Assembly (NCBI GenBank): GCA_964402995.1
Contig: CAYOEA010000001.1
Span: 186,001 to 250,000 of the forward strand
Origin: GCA-2686295 sp964402995
GTDB lineage: Archaea; Nanobdellota; Nanobdellia; Woesearchaeales; GCA-2686295
Length of the DNA stretch: 64,000 nt
Direction: 5' to 3'
The position numbers and the translations under genes are program-made. Under the pieces are notes generated by a model. It was not told the origin of the DNA. It saw only the letters and a list, made by a program, of their open reading frames with translations, and ran no database searches. This document shows, piece after piece, positions 42,474-52,632 of this stretch. Position 1 is the stretch's first letter. Each line of letters begins with the position of its first letter.

Positions 42474-43874
42474 ATGAAAAGACTAAATCTTAAAATACTT
42501 CTGGTCTTTATTCTAATAATATTTATACTAAGTTTAACAGTTGCCACAATAAAACAAAATAGATTTAGAGGTACGCATGATTTCTTTGAAGAATACACCT
42601 ATGAAGAAAATATACTAGATGGCACTCCTTTTGAAAAATATAATCACATGATTGTAAGTAAATTTCAAAGACCTCATGTAAGTCTAATTTACTTTTTATT
42701 AGCACCAATATTCTTTTTATTTAGAGATCCAATTGTATTAATTATAATTCTAACAGGAGTGCTAAGTTTTAGTGCAATACCACTATTCCTATACGCAAAA
42801 AAAGAACTTAAGAATAAAAACTTGGCATTAATTACTGCACTAATATATTTATTATCACCAATAATGGTTATGAATCTAGTATTTGATTTTCATCCAATAA
42901 TTCTTGCACCACTATTCATATTCACAGGAATGTATCAATACTCCCAAGATAGAAAATTATTGGCTGCAATAATAATATCAGGAATCGCCCTATTACAAGA
43001 AACAGCAATAATATTTTTAATATCACTAAGCATAGCAATGATATTTAAAGATAAAAAATTTGCAAAAAAATTAGCCATAATAAGTTTTATTTGGTTAATA
43101 ATACTTGTAAGCCTGGTAGTTTATATCGAATCAGAATATCATGAAGAAGATAATCGAATTAACCAATATTTATTCCTAAATAAATTCTCATATATAGGTG
43201 CAACACCTGTCGAGATTACAACTAATTTTGTTAAAAACCCAATTAAATATTTAAAAATCGACTCAGAATTCAAGAAATCACACTTAAAATATGTATATGG
43301 ACAATTCTTGTTAATACCACTTATCAGTCCACTAATTATAAGCGTTATTCCTACAAGTGTAATGGTAATAATGTCAGCAGATACAGATGGTAGCATTTTC
43401 AAAGCAAATAATATTTTAGTTATTGCATTTATGATAATAATATTACTAGATTTTTTAAAAAAAAGAAATAAGAAAACTGCAAAAAATATTTTGATCATAA
43501 TACTAATATTAACAATGGTATTTCAAATATTAATTGGACCAATAGAACATAAACTCACTCAGAAAGAAGCAGATAATTTTGCTTACTTTAACATCTTAGA
43601 ACCATACAAAGAATTTGAAGCTCAAGAATATCAAGATGCAAGAAATTATCTAGAAGGAATACATGGAAGAACTGTATCCACAACACAAGAAGCATTAATT
43701 CACCTTCCGAGAGATAACTATTTACTACTTTTTAAATTTTATAAATCGCCGCAAAAAACAGACAATTTTTTAATAGTTCTAAGCCCAAAGGCAAAAGTAG
43801 AGTTAAAAGAACTTATCGAACAAAAAGGATTTAATAAAATATTTGAGAATAATGTGATAATAGTTTTAGAATAA
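42474..43874 (+). CDS. DUF2079 membrane protein (GT-C-like)
   Basis: A 466-aa polytopic membrane protein with about nine helices. The first external loop has acidic residues (RGTHDFFEEYTYEE), and VFDFHPIILAPLFIFTGMY is the hallmark of DUF2079. The layout resembles GT-C glycosyltransferases that use lipid-linked sugars, but activity is not shown. The gene is close behind the flavin oxidoreductase and may be read through from it. Confidence 0.85.
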   Translation: MKRLNLKILLVFILIIFILSLTVATIKQNRFRGTHDFFEEYTYEENILDGTPFEKYNHMIVSKFQRPHVSLIYFLLAPIFFLFRDPIVLIIILTGVLSFSAIPLFLYAKKELKNKNLALITALIYLLSPIMVMNLVFDFHPIILAPLFIFTGMYQYSQDRKLLAAIIISGIALLQETAIIFLISLSIAMIFKDKKFAKKLAIISFIWLIILVSLVVYIESEYHEEDNRINQYLFLNKFSYIGATPVEITTNFVKNPIKYLKIDSEFKKSHLKYVYGQFLLIPLISPLIISVIPTSVMVIMSADTDGSIFKANNILVIAFMIIILLDFLKKRNKKTAKNILIIILILTMVFQILIGPIEHKLTQKEADNFAYFNILEPYKEFEAQEYQDARNYLEGIHGRTVSTTQEALIHLPRDNYLLLFKFYKSPQKTDNFLIVLSPKAKVELKELIEQKGFNKIFENNVIIVLE

Positions 43875-43901
43875 AATAATCTAATTAAAAATACAAAGAT
43901 T

Positions 43902-45998
43902 TTAACCTTGAATAATATCAAGAATTTCTTCACCATACTTCATAATCTTAGTTGGACCAAAACCATGAACTTCTTCTAATTCTTGCAATGAACTTGGCAG
44001 TCTTTGAGCTAAGTCAATAAGAGTTCTATCATGCATAAGAACATATGCTGGAACCTCCAATTCTAAACTAAGATTTTTTCTCCAATCTTTTAATCTTGCC
44101 ATAAGAGAATTGCCAGTTGGACCTGTTGATTTTGTTTTAATTGTTTTTTCTTCTAAAAAAGACAACATACTACTAGTTATAAAATGAGTATGCTTAGTTC
44201 CAGAATAAGTTAAGAACAAAGTTTTTCTAGCACGACTAATTCCAACATAGAATAATCTTCTTTCTTCTTCCTCTTGATCATATTCATCAACTTTAACCAT
44301 GTCAATTACAGGATGCTCACTTCCTTTACAAGGAAAGTTTTGACCATTAACGCCAATAACAAAAACCATATCTGCTTCAAGACCTTTAATAGAGTGAATA
44401 GTTGCAAGCGTCACATCATTAGGGCCTGCAAGAACGTTTTTCTTTTGTTCATCACTTCTAACAATATGATTAATTTGCCTTGATCGCATCATCTTAGAAA
44501 TTTCTGTAAGCTGACGGTTTGTCCTTGCAAGAACAAATATTTCTTGTCTTGAAAGATTAGATGCTAAAATATTTTGTATAACAAATTCAAACTCAGTAGT
44601 TTCTGAAGAAAATTTTAGAAGAGTAATATCTTTTTTACCTTCATTATGACTCTTTAAATCAGGAAGACCTAAAGGCTCAATTGCTTTATTCATAAGATTA
44701 ACGATAGGCTGAGTGGAACGATAATTTTTTACTAAAGATACAATTTCACAATCAGGATATTTCTTTTCGAAGTCTAAAATATATTTAATATCAGAACCTC
44801 TCCAACCAAAAATCGATTGTCTCGGATCCCCAACACAAAAAATACTTTTTGAATTTAGAAGGTCAACAAATTCAATCTGAGTAGAATTTACATCTTGATA
44901 CTCATCAATTAAAATATGATCAAACTTTGGAACCATCTTAGGATATTGTTTAAAGATGGCAATCGTGTCAAGGAGTTGATCTGCAAAATCTCTAAGACCA
45001 TGTTGAAGCATGTGCTCTTCAATGTAAGAACAAACCCTGTAAACTAAATCTGCACTTTGCTTATGTTTTAATTCAGAAGCCATGAAAAGTGAACGATCCA
45101 ACGCCTTGTTTTTATAACGGAAATAATCTCTAACAAAGAAACAATCATTCATGAAAATTGTTGCAAGCTGTTCATCGGCCTTTCCCTTTCTTTGAGCAAA
45201 AGTAAAGTATAAAGCAATAGCTCGAGACATATCAGTGTTAAGAGCAGTAAGTGCTTTGTTCATGATAGAATATTTGTCTCTGTATGAAATTAAGCGTACT
45301 TGTTTATCATAAGCTAAATCATTATGTTTTTGTAGAAACTTCTCGCAGAATGAATTGAAAGTTTCAACTTGAATAAGACCATCAGGGTCAAACTCAGACA
45401 TTCTTTGAGTCATCTCTTGACGTGCTTTTCTTGTGAAAGTAATAGCTAAAACAGATTTAGGATTAACTGACTTATATTTTGTTAGGAATTCCACACGTTT
45501 AGATAACACGGTAGTTTTGCCAGAGCCAGCACCAGCGATACATAAAATAAAATCTTTATCACAAATAATAGCTTTTTTTTGTTCATCGTTATAGGTGTGT
45601 AAGAACGAATCTAAAGCTGCAAATATTTCACGGTCTTTTGATGTTATAATAGTTTCTTTCTCTTCAAAACCATAGGAAACCTTCTTCTTATGAAGACTTG
45701 GCTCGACTATTTCATGTTCACCATCAAGCGTAAGCTCTAAAACCTTCCAAAACTGATTTGACTTAATAGAAGTTTGACGAATAAGATGATTCATAATAAG
45801 ACGGTCAATCATAACATGAATTTCATCTGGCTCGTAAGCTAAAGCACCAAATGAATCAAGGGAATCAAGATCGTTTCTAGTGACAGAATCATTAGTGATA
45901 TTTCCTCTAAGAACATCAACTAAAAGCTTCTTTCCAACATTGAAAGGAATTTCCTGAATTGCTTTTAGAACAAAAATATAATCTAAATCATGACTCAT
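43902..45998 (-). CDS. UvrD/Rep-type helicase with RQC and HRDC domains
   Basis: A 698-aa SF1A DNA helicase. Residues about 1-100 match the RQC winged helix of RecQ (LLVDVLRGNITND, MIDRLIMNHLIRQ, VLELTLDG). The helicase core follows with Walker A GAGSGKT (156-162), AITFTRKARQEM, ILIDEYQDVNSTQIEF, FCVGDPRQSIFGWRG and ATIHSIKGLEADMVF. The last ~65 residues form an HRDC domain (LEVPAYVLMHDRTLIDLAQR). RQC and HRDC usually flank RecQ (SF2), so this is a domain swap onto UvrD. A TATA-like site lies about 22 nt before the ATG. Confidence 0.92.
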   Translation of the reverse strand: MSHDLDYIFVLKAIQEIPFNVGKKLLVDVLRGNITNDSVTRNDLDSLDSFGALAYEPDEIHVMIDRLIMNHLIRQTSIKSNQFWKVLELTLDGEHEIVEPSLHKKKVSYGFEEKETIITSKDREIFAALDSFLHTYNDEQKKAIICDKDFILCIAGAGSGKTTVLSKRVEFLTKYKSVNPKSVLAITFTRKARQEMTQRMSEFDPDGLIQVETFNSFCEKFLQKHNDLAYDKQVRLISYRDKYSIMNKALTALNTDMSRAIALYFTFAQRKGKADEQLATIFMNDCFFVRDYFRYKNKALDRSLFMASELKHKQSADLVYRVCSYIEEHMLQHGLRDFADQLLDTIAIFKQYPKMVPKFDHILIDEYQDVNSTQIEFVDLLNSKSIFCVGDPRQSIFGWRGSDIKYILDFEKKYPDCEIVSLVKNYRSTQPIVNLMNKAIEPLGLPDLKSHNEGKKDITLLKFSSETTEFEFVIQNILASNLSRQEIFVLARTNRQLTEISKMMRSRQINHIVRSDEQKKNVLAGPNDVTLATIHSIKGLEADMVFVIGVNGQNFPCKGSEHPVIDMVKVDEYDQEEEERRLFYVGISRARKTLFLTYSGTKHTHFITSSMLSFLEEKTIKTKSTGPTGNSLMARLKDWRKNLSLELEVPAYVLMHDRTLIDLAQRLPSSLQELEEVHGFGPTKIMKYGEEILDIIQG

Positions 45999-46054
45999 AA
46001 TAAAAGTGACGCTTGTCTATTTAAGAAAGTTTTGGTCGGGAAGACGAAGAATAA

Positions 46055-46717
46055 TTAGAAAATAATATTTAACAAGTCATCAAACTTATTTAATGTGAAA
46101 TCAGGTTTTACTTTTTTTCCAGTTGTGTTTCCACCATATTTCGCCCAAGCAGCAATCATGCCAACATTTTGAGCTCCAGCAATATCTCGTTCTAACCAAT
46201 CGCCAATGTGAAGAACTTCTTTTGGTTTTACATTTAAAGCTTTTAGTGCTTTTTTGAACGGAGCAGAATTTGGTTTATGTTGTCTTGTATCTTCAAAACC
46301 AATGACAATGTCAAAGAAGTCAGTAATGCCAAGTGCATCTAATCTTTGAAATGCTTTAAGTCTTGGAGCATCAGTTACAATTGCAAGTTTTATTCCTTGC
46401 TTTTTTAGTTTTCTAAGAACAGGTTTTACAGAAGAATAAGGTTTCATGTACTTATACTTTGTTTGTAAATAAGCATTTAATGCAGCTGCTAAAATCTTAT
46501 CAGAGTTTGCCTCATGTTTTGTTAAGAAATCTTGAAAAACATGTTCACCTTCAATATCTTTAATGTATTCAGTAAATAATTCTTTCTCTGCTTGTTTCAC
46601 AGACATATTAAGACCAGCCTTAACCATAGCCTTAGCTGCAGCGTTAGAAGACGCTTTCTTCATAAGCATAAAATCAATGAGAGTATTATCCAAATCAAAA
46701 GTAATTGCTTTAAACAT
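46055..46717 (-). CDS. HAD-family hydrolase
   Basis: A 220-aa phosphatase-like protein. HAD motif I with nucleophile D8 and D10 is FDLDNTLID; motif II is LAIVTDA; motifs III/IV are seen as KPNSAPFKKAL and HIGDWLERDIAGAQNVGM. A helical cap lies after motif I. It is close to the archaeal HAD group with a phosphoglycolate-phosphatase-like cap. The substrate is unknown. Confidence 0.92.
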   Translation of the reverse strand: MFKAITFDLDNTLIDFMLMKKASSNAAAKAMVKAGLNMSVKQAEKELFTEYIKDIEGEHVFQDFLTKHEANSDKILAAALNAYLQTKYKYMKPYSSVKPVLRKLKKQGIKLAIVTDAPRLKAFQRLDALGITDFFDIVIGFEDTRQHKPNSAPFKKALKALNVKPKEVLHIGDWLERDIAGAQNVGMIAAWAKYGGNTTGKKVKPDFTLNKFDDLLNIIF

Positions 46718-46829
46718 AAATATAGATATTGGAGCTTGAGTTTATAATTTTTATGATTGTCTTGATTGTTATCAAAATAAGAATAAAAATGCAGAAACTT
46801 CTTAAAACAATTCAGTCTCCCCATACACA

Positions 46830-48398
46830 ATGCAATACGACGTAATATTAGTAACAGGAGAGGAGTATTTCGACCATCCACTATGTGGAACGGCTATAAT
46901 GAAAAGACTTCTTGAGAAGTACGGCTATGAGGTTGCAATAATTGAACTTCCAACAAAAGAAGAAGATATGATGGAATACGGAGAGCCAAAACTATTTTTT
47001 GGAATAAGTAGCGGAAGTGTTGACACCATGGTTAAGAATTATACACCCATGAAAAAACACCGAGGCGAAGATAAACACTTAAAACGAGATCACGACAGAT
47101 ACGCACCAGACAGAGCAGTAACTGTATATTCAAATTGGATAAAATCAAAATATAAAGAATCTAAAATTATAATTGGCGGAACAGAAAGTAGTCTAAGAAG
47201 ATTCGTACACTTTGATTACTGGCAAAACAGACTTAGAAACCCAATTATATTTGATGCAAGAGCAGACATATTAGTTTATGGAAATGGAGAAAAACCAATA
47301 CTTGAAATTTCAAACAGATTAAAAACAGGAAAAGACTTAGTTGGAATAAAAGGAACATGCATTATTTCTAAAGAGATTCCTGAAGGATTTATAGAACTTC
47401 CTAGCGCTGAAGAAGTAAAGGCGGATAAAGAAAAATTCTGCGACCAACAAAATCTTATTTCAAATAAGAAAAATTTAGCTCAAAAAATCGACACAAGATA
47501 TTGTTTACAATATGAAAGTCCAATATACACGCCAGCAGATTTAGATGAATACTATGAATTACCATTTAGCAGACAATCACCAAAAGAATTACGAGGATTT
47601 GAATTCTCAGTTATAACACACAGAGGATGTATAGGAAGATGTAATTTTTGTGCTCTGACTTTATTACAAGGAGATAGAATTGTATCACGAAGTGAAGAAT
47701 CAATAATTCGAGAAATAAAATATATAACAACACTAGCACACTTCAAAGGAAATATAGATGACGTGGGCGGTCCAAGTGCAAACATGTATGGAATAGATTG
47801 TAATGATTGTAATGCAGTTTGTTTAAAGTGTCCAAAACTAATCACAGATAATAGAAGAATGATTGATTTATTAAAAAGAGCACGCTCTGTTAATGGAGTA
47901 AAAAATGTTTATATTAAAAGCGGAATTAGATACGACCTTGCAAATGAAGAATACATAAAAGAAGTTGCAGAACACCACATCTTTGACACACTAAGAGTAG
48001 CACCAGAACACGTAGTTCCTGAAGTTATTAAATTAATGGGAAAAGATGAAGGCGACTTAGAGATGTTTAAAACACAATTCCACAAATATGCAAAAGGTAA
48101 AAAATTAGCCTACTACTATATGACTGCACATCCAGGATCAACACAAAAAGAAGCAGATGAATTAGGTCGAGTTATAAAAAAAGAAAGAAATACTGAAAGC
48201 GTACAAGTCTTTACACCGACACCAATGACCGCTTCAACATGCATGTATTATACTGAAATGGACCCAAAAACAAAGAAAAAAGTTTATGTCCCACATACTT
48301 ATAATGAAAAGAAAATGCAGAAAAGAGCATGTATGGAAGAAGACGAGATTATGAGTGGTTCAAATGATACATCCTGGCACTATAAACCTAAACGTTAA
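46830..48398 (+). CDS. YgiQ-family radical SAM protein
   Basis: A 522-aa protein with the long N-terminal domain of the YgiQ family (EYFDHPLCGTAIMKRLLEKY, IIGGTESSLRRFVHFDYWQN) and the cluster motif CxxxCxxC around residue 267 in HRGCIGRCNFCAL. VGGPSANMYGIDC, then Cys pairs, and VRVAPEHV-like DTLRVAPEHVVPEV are also typical. The C-terminal part is shorter than in bacterial YgiQ. The reaction is not known for the family. It starts 112 nt from the divergent HAD gene. Confidence 0.92.
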   Translation: MQYDVILVTGEEYFDHPLCGTAIMKRLLEKYGYEVAIIELPTKEEDMMEYGEPKLFFGISSGSVDTMVKNYTPMKKHRGEDKHLKRDHDRYAPDRAVTVYSNWIKSKYKESKIIIGGTESSLRRFVHFDYWQNRLRNPIIFDARADILVYGNGEKPILEISNRLKTGKDLVGIKGTCIISKEIPEGFIELPSAEEVKADKEKFCDQQNLISNKKNLAQKIDTRYCLQYESPIYTPADLDEYYELPFSRQSPKELRGFEFSVITHRGCIGRCNFCALTLLQGDRIVSRSEESIIREIKYITTLAHFKGNIDDVGGPSANMYGIDCNDCNAVCLKCPKLITDNRRMIDLLKRARSVNGVKNVYIKSGIRYDLANEEYIKEVAEHHIFDTLRVAPEHVVPEVIKLMGKDEGDLEMFKTQFHKYAKGKKLAYYYMTAHPGSTQKEADELGRVIKKERNTESVQVFTPTPMTASTCMYYTEMDPKTKKKVYVPHTYNEKKMQKRACMEEDEIMSGSNDTSWHYKPKR

Positions 48399-48476
48399 AT
48401 CAGCACAAAAATATTGAAGTTATTCTTAGAATAGATTATAAAATTAATATAAAAGTCTTATTTTATTATATGATAA

Positions 48477-49451
48477 TCAGTCTCTCTGATCAGATTTAGG
48501 CCCAAACATAGATTTAATTACCTTTGGAATTATTAGAGGAGTATAAGCAACTATTGCGCCCACCGAAGAAGTAAACATATCAACCTCATTAAAAACAGAA
48601 TCTGCTGAAGGTTCATAAAATTCTCTACCTACAAAATATCCAATAGTACCACCAATAATAATAGCAGCAATTTCGTTAATTTCTTCTTTGTTATTTTTAT
48701 AAACTTGTTTTAAGCCAGAACCAATTTTCTTAATAATGTGTCCCATGCCAAATGAAGATTCATATAAGTCATCAACAACTCCAGATTCAAAAGTTTCATC
48801 TAAATGTAAACTTCCAATCATTTGTTGAGGACTTAAATAATCAAAAAATATTTGTCGTTCTAGTTTAGATAAATCAGTGCTAGGAAAAATAGATTTAGTT
48901 TCATTAAGATTAGATTCACCATAATCAAAATAAGGAGCAATCATACCACCCTTTACACCAGTATTTACAACTTGCTCTGCAATAGAATAAATTATATCTG
49001 AATCAAGAGAAAGAAATAAATCAATTGCAGAATCAAGAGAATATGAATAAAAATTATACAAATCGTTCTCAAGATTATATGCAGTCATATCAGGAGGAAT
49101 GAACTGGTATAAATCTCGTTTAACAGTTGGAACATCAAAACGAGAACCAAATAACTCATGAGTTACAGCTTCCCCACCTTGAACTATGACTGCAGATTGT
49201 TCTCTAATAACTTCATCAGACATATTAGAAGGAACATCAGTTATCACAAAACTTGCATTAGATCCATAACCATCATGCACAATTTTCCCTTTAAAGCCTA
49301 AAACTTGAGACAACATAAATTGACCAGAAGCGTAAACAATTTGTTTATAATCAGCAAGAATATCAGCTTCAACTTGAGAAGTTAATTCATTAACAAACTT
49401 GCTAGGTCGATTAAGATTATCTTCAGGTTTTTTATCTTCAATATTGGACAT
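48477..49451 (-). CDS. Hypothetical protein with C-terminal membrane helices
   Basis: Not recognised. A 324-aa protein, mainly soluble and acidic, with one or two hydrophobic segments near the C-terminus (INEIAAIIIGGTIGYFVG and SSVGAIVAYTPLIIPKVI), so it may be tail-anchored or associated with the membrane. No motif is seen. It is convergent with the YgiQ gene. Confidence 0.6.
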   Translation of the reverse strand: MSNIEDKKPEDNLNRPSKFVNELTSQVEADILADYKQIVYASGQFMLSQVLGFKGKIVHDGYGSNASFVITDVPSNMSDEVIREQSAVIVQGGEAVTHELFGSRFDVPTVKRDLYQFIPPDMTAYNLENDLYNFYSYSLDSAIDLFLSLDSDIIYSIAEQVVNTGVKGGMIAPYFDYGESNLNETKSIFPSTDLSKLERQIFFDYLSPQQMIGSLHLDETFESGVVDDLYESSFGMGHIIKKIGSGLKQVYKNNKEEINEIAAIIIGGTIGYFVGREFYEPSADSVFNEVDMFTSSVGAIVAYTPLIIPKVIKSMFGPKSDQRD

Positions 49452-49536
49452 TTAGATAGAGATAGTAATTTTAATTTTTAAATGTTTTGATTATGTGTCA
49501 CTTTGAAGTGGTATATTTCGTTAATTTATTTTATCA

Positions 49537-49935
49537 TCAAGGAGGAGAACAACAAGGAAAACATGGAAGGTAGATAAAGTAATACTTGTCTTTTAATCGT
49601 TCTACTTCTTCACGTTGTTCTGCACAATAATTTTCTTGTTCTTCACTTGGTGCGACACCTTGAACGCAAAGACAATTAACACGAGTGAAATTAATCTGTC
49701 GCCCATCAGGATGAACAATATAACCATCTATACAAGAGGCATTTAGTTCTGTCAAAACATAATTCACAGTTTCACCACTTTTTATAGTTCCACAACTGCC
49801 TGACGTACATTCAATATCAGATATAATAGTATCTCCTGAAAGATCATCTTGCAAACATGAAGAATAATCAGTTTGAGAACACCCACTTAGTAGAAGAACA
49901 AATAACAAGGTTGCTCCTATAAAGAATAATTTCAT
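49537..49935 (-). CDS. Cys-rich lipoprotein
   Basis: A 132-aa exported protein with a lipoprotein signal: MKLFFIGATLLFVLLLSGCS, lipobox LLSGC with C19 as the modified residue. The mature part has about ten Cys (CTSGSCG, NCLCVQG, LPCFPCCSPP), suggesting disulfides or metal binding outside the cell. A short helix near EEVERLKDKY precedes the Cys-rich end. Function unknown. Confidence 0.75.
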   Translation of the reverse strand: MKLFFIGATLLFVLLLSGCSQTDYSSCLQDDLSGDTIISDIECTSGSCGTIKSGETVNYVLTELNASCIDGYIVHPDGRQINFTRVNCLCVQGVAPSEEQENYCAEQREEVERLKDKYYFIYLPCFPCCSPP

Positions 49936-50113
49936 AAATTATCTAAAGGAAAATAAGTATATAAAGTTTTTTAATTAAGAAAAAAGGAAACTAGCCCCGC
50001 CAAAATAAATCAACAAATTTATAATTAAGAGTCATATTGTTTAATAAAATGAAAGCAGTAGTTTATTTCTTAAATCATACTCTAGATTTCAGAATTAGTT
50101 TTAGAGGTAAAAA

Positions 50114-50680
50114 ATGGTAAATCCTAACTTGCCAAATTTTCTAACAATATTAAGAATTATAATGTCTTTTTTCGTAGTTTATTTTTTATTGCAAAATTCG
50201 TTATCATCAAGAATAATAGCACTAATATTTTTCAGCCTTGCAAGTTTGACAGATTTTTTCGATGGATATATTGCAAGAAAATATAATTTAATAACAAAAT
50301 TTGGCAAAATAGCAGATCCTACAGCAGATAAAATCCTAACTATTGCTTCATTTATAACATTTGCAATACTAAACTTATTTTCATTTATTTGGTTGATTCC
50401 AATAATCATTAGAGAATTATGGGTTACAATCTATCGGATAAAAGATTACATTAACGACACTAATGACCACGTTGCAGCAAAAATGAGTGGCAAGATAAAA
50501 ACAGTTACTCAAATAATCACGATAATTGTTATGTTTTTTACTTTGATTTTACGAGATCATTATAACTATATTATTCTTGAAAATTTAATGATTATTATCA
50601 TGTATTGTTTGTTACTTCTTACAGTAATATTAACTATTTATTCAGGATTTAGTTTTTTAATAAAAAAAGGTGCTAAATGA
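50114..50680 (+). CDS. CDP-alcohol phosphatidyltransferase (PgsA-like)
   Basis: A membrane enzyme that joins a CDP-activated lipid to an alcohol phosphate, as in polar lipid head-group synthesis. The full metal-binding signature D-x2-D-G-x2-A-R-x8-G-x3-D-x3-D is seen from D47 to D72 in TDFFDGYIARKYNL and FGKIADPTADKI. The 188 aa contain about six helices. The head group (glycerol phosphate or inositol phosphate) cannot be assigned. Its stop overlaps the PHP gene start (ATGA), so the two are coupled. Confidence 0.92.
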   Translation: MVNPNLPNFLTILRIIMSFFVVYFLLQNSLSSRIIALIFFSLASLTDFFDGYIARKYNLITKFGKIADPTADKILTIASFITFAILNLFSFIWLIPIIIRELWVTIYRIKDYINDTNDHVAAKMSGKIKTVTQIITIIVMFFTLILRDHYNYIILENLMIIIMYCLLLLTVILTIYSGFSFLIKKGAK

Positions 50681-51342
50681 AAATAGAAATGCATTGCCAC
50701 ACACACCATTCTCGTTGTTCAAATATGAGTGTAAAAAAAGTTTTAGAAACAGCTAAGAAAAAAGGGTTAAATGGAATTTGCATAACAGACCATAATTGTT
50801 TTAAAGGAATTATAGAAGCTGAAAAAATGAATGAAGATCCAAACTTTAAGATAATTAAAGGAACTGAATTTAGCACTAAACTTGGAGACTTAATAGGTGT
50901 TTTTCTTAAAAAAGAAATTAAATATAACAAAAATAATCAATCAGTTAAATGGTTAATAAATGAAATTCATAAACAAAAAGGATTAGTAATATTGCCACAT
51001 CCATATAGTTTTTTCAGACGCATAAAAATTAATTATGAACAAATAAAAAATTTAGATATTGATGTAGTTGAAATATATAATGGAAGAAATTATTTTTCAT
51101 TCGAAAATAAAAAATGCCTTGAAATAGCTAAAGTGCTCGGAAAACCAACAGTTGCAGGTAGTGATGCTCATTTCCATTGGGAGATTGGAACATATGTAAT
51201 TGAAAGTGATGATTTGTATAACGATATTAAAAAAGGAAAAATAAATATTAAATATAATAAATCTATTTTTAGAATCTTAGTTTTGTTTAATTTATTGTAT
51301 TCAGGACTTATTAAACAATTACGAATTAATCTATTCAAGTAA
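50677..51342 (+). CDS. PHP-domain phosphoesterase
   Basis: A 221-aa metal-dependent phosphoesterase-like protein. PHP motifs include MHCHTHHSRCSNMS, ICITDHNCFKGIIEA, VILPHPYSFFRR-like LVILPHPYSFF and AGSDAHFHWEIG. The final ~45 residues (KSIFRILVLFNLLYSGLIKQ) are hydrophobic/basic and could touch the membrane. It is coupled by a 4-nt overlap to the CDP-alcohol phosphatidyltransferase, so it may act on a lipid precursor or its phosphate. A second copy of its last 43 codons lies at 52633-52761. Confidence 0.88.
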   Translation: MKIEMHCHTHHSRCSNMSVKKVLETAKKKGLNGICITDHNCFKGIIEAEKMNEDPNFKIIKGTEFSTKLGDLIGVFLKKEIKYNKNNQSVKWLINEIHKQKGLVILPHPYSFFRRIKINYEQIKNLDIDVVEIYNGRNYFSFENKKCLEIAKVLGKPTVAGSDAHFHWEIGTYVIESDDLYNDIKKGKINIKYNKSIFRILVLFNLLYSGLIKQLRINLFK

Positions 51343-51612
51343 GACCAATTTTATTATTAAGATTTGGAGAAATTCTTTTTCTAGTATAAATGCTAAAGTA
51401 TGATTTCTTAAACTATTAAAATGTCCCTTTTCGGACAAGTTTGTTTATTTTGTTTATTTCTGGACACTAAACTTTTAAACAAATAAAGCGACATAGTTAT
51501 TCAAGATGAAATTAACAATTTTAAACCATGAAATATTAAAAAAGTTTAAAGTAGTTAAAATCTCTTTTAACAATTTCTGTAGATAAATTAAATACTATAT
51601 TAGGTGATGTAA

Positions 51613-52629
51613 ATGCAAATGAATAATAGCTCAAAGAATAAAAAAATAAGCTCATATGATGAGAATGCGAACAATAATGGTTTGCCTAAAGATGCGTATC
51701 TTCAACTTAATGAAGCTTGCAATGCAAAATGCGTTATGTGTGATATTTGGAAAAGTCCAACTCACGGAGATACAAAAACTTTGCAAAATATAATTAAAAC
51801 TCTTTCAGACTTAGATTTTGAATGGGTTACATTGTGGGGCGGGGAACCTTTCTTGCATAAAGATGTTGATTTAATTATGCAAACTGTAAAAGAAGAAGGT
51901 ATGAATCTTCAAATGATAACAAATGGTTCATTAATATCAAAACATCTTGATTCAATAGGATTGTATGTTGATAATCTGGTTGTCTCAATAGATTCAGGTT
52001 ATGAGAATATTCATAACAAAATTCGTGGGGTTGATATATTTCAAGATGCAATAAATGGAATAATTCAAGTTCAACAATTAAAACAAAAGCCAAGTATAGA
52101 AATCGATACAACTATTTTGAACGAAAATAGCGATACTTTATCATCAATAATCCATCTTTCAAACAAATTAGGCAAGGTGTTCGTAGACTTTGACCCTGTA
52201 CAAATATATGGCGTAGGCAATAATAATGATTACGCTATAAATATTGGTTTAGAAGGTTTAGATGAAGCAGTAAATGAAGCAAAAAAGCTAAACATAGAAA
52301 TTACTTCTCCAAAACGTATAGAGATAATAAAACAATACTTGAAAGGAGAAGATATCCACCAAGCTTGTTATTCTTACTGCAAAGATATGTTAATAAATCC
52401 TCAAGGAGATGTTCATACTTGTTGGACAATAAATACAATTATTGGAAATGTTCTTAATTCAAACTTTAAAGAACAGTGGTATGAAGGATTAAAAAAGAAT
52501 AAAGAAGTATTAACTGGTGAGAAAAGCGAATGTTACAAATGCGGATTTAGTCATTCACGTATGCCTGATGAAGGATATGCAGAAATTGTAAAACAAGCAA
52601 ATATGAAACGTTTAAAGAATTTGATTTAG
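51613..52629 (+). CDS. SPASM-type radical SAM protein
   Basis: A 338-aa radical SAM protein. The cluster cysteines are C36, C40 and C43 in LNEACNAKCVMCDIW, followed by VTLWGGEPFLHKDVDLI and VVSIDSGYENIHNKIRG. The C-terminal SPASM-like cysteines are in CYSYC, VHTCWTIN and ECYKCGFSH, likely binding an extra cluster. Such enzymes modify peptides or act in cofactor work. AGGTGATGTAA lies before the ATG. The gene stands between the PHP gene and a copy of the PHP tail, so it was probably inserted or exchanged there. Confidence 0.9.
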   Translation: MQMNNSSKNKKISSYDENANNNGLPKDAYLQLNEACNAKCVMCDIWKSPTHGDTKTLQNIIKTLSDLDFEWVTLWGGEPFLHKDVDLIMQTVKEEGMNLQMITNGSLISKHLDSIGLYVDNLVVSIDSGYENIHNKIRGVDIFQDAINGIIQVQQLKQKPSIEIDTTILNENSDTLSSIIHLSNKLGKVFVDFDPVQIYGVGNNNDYAINIGLEGLDEAVNEAKKLNIEITSPKRIEIIKQYLKGEDIHQACYSYCKDMLINPQGDVHTCWTINTIIGNVLNSNFKEQWYEGLKKNKEVLTGEKSECYKCGFSHSRMPDEGYAEIVKQANMKRLKNLI

Positions 52630-52632
52630 ATT

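Noticed and set aside
51505..51588. 27-codon ORF before the SPASM radical SAM gene
   Set aside because: No SD, weak TATA placement and no homology clue; the 51343-51612 spacer otherwise shows only a small GTCC/GGAC hairpin.
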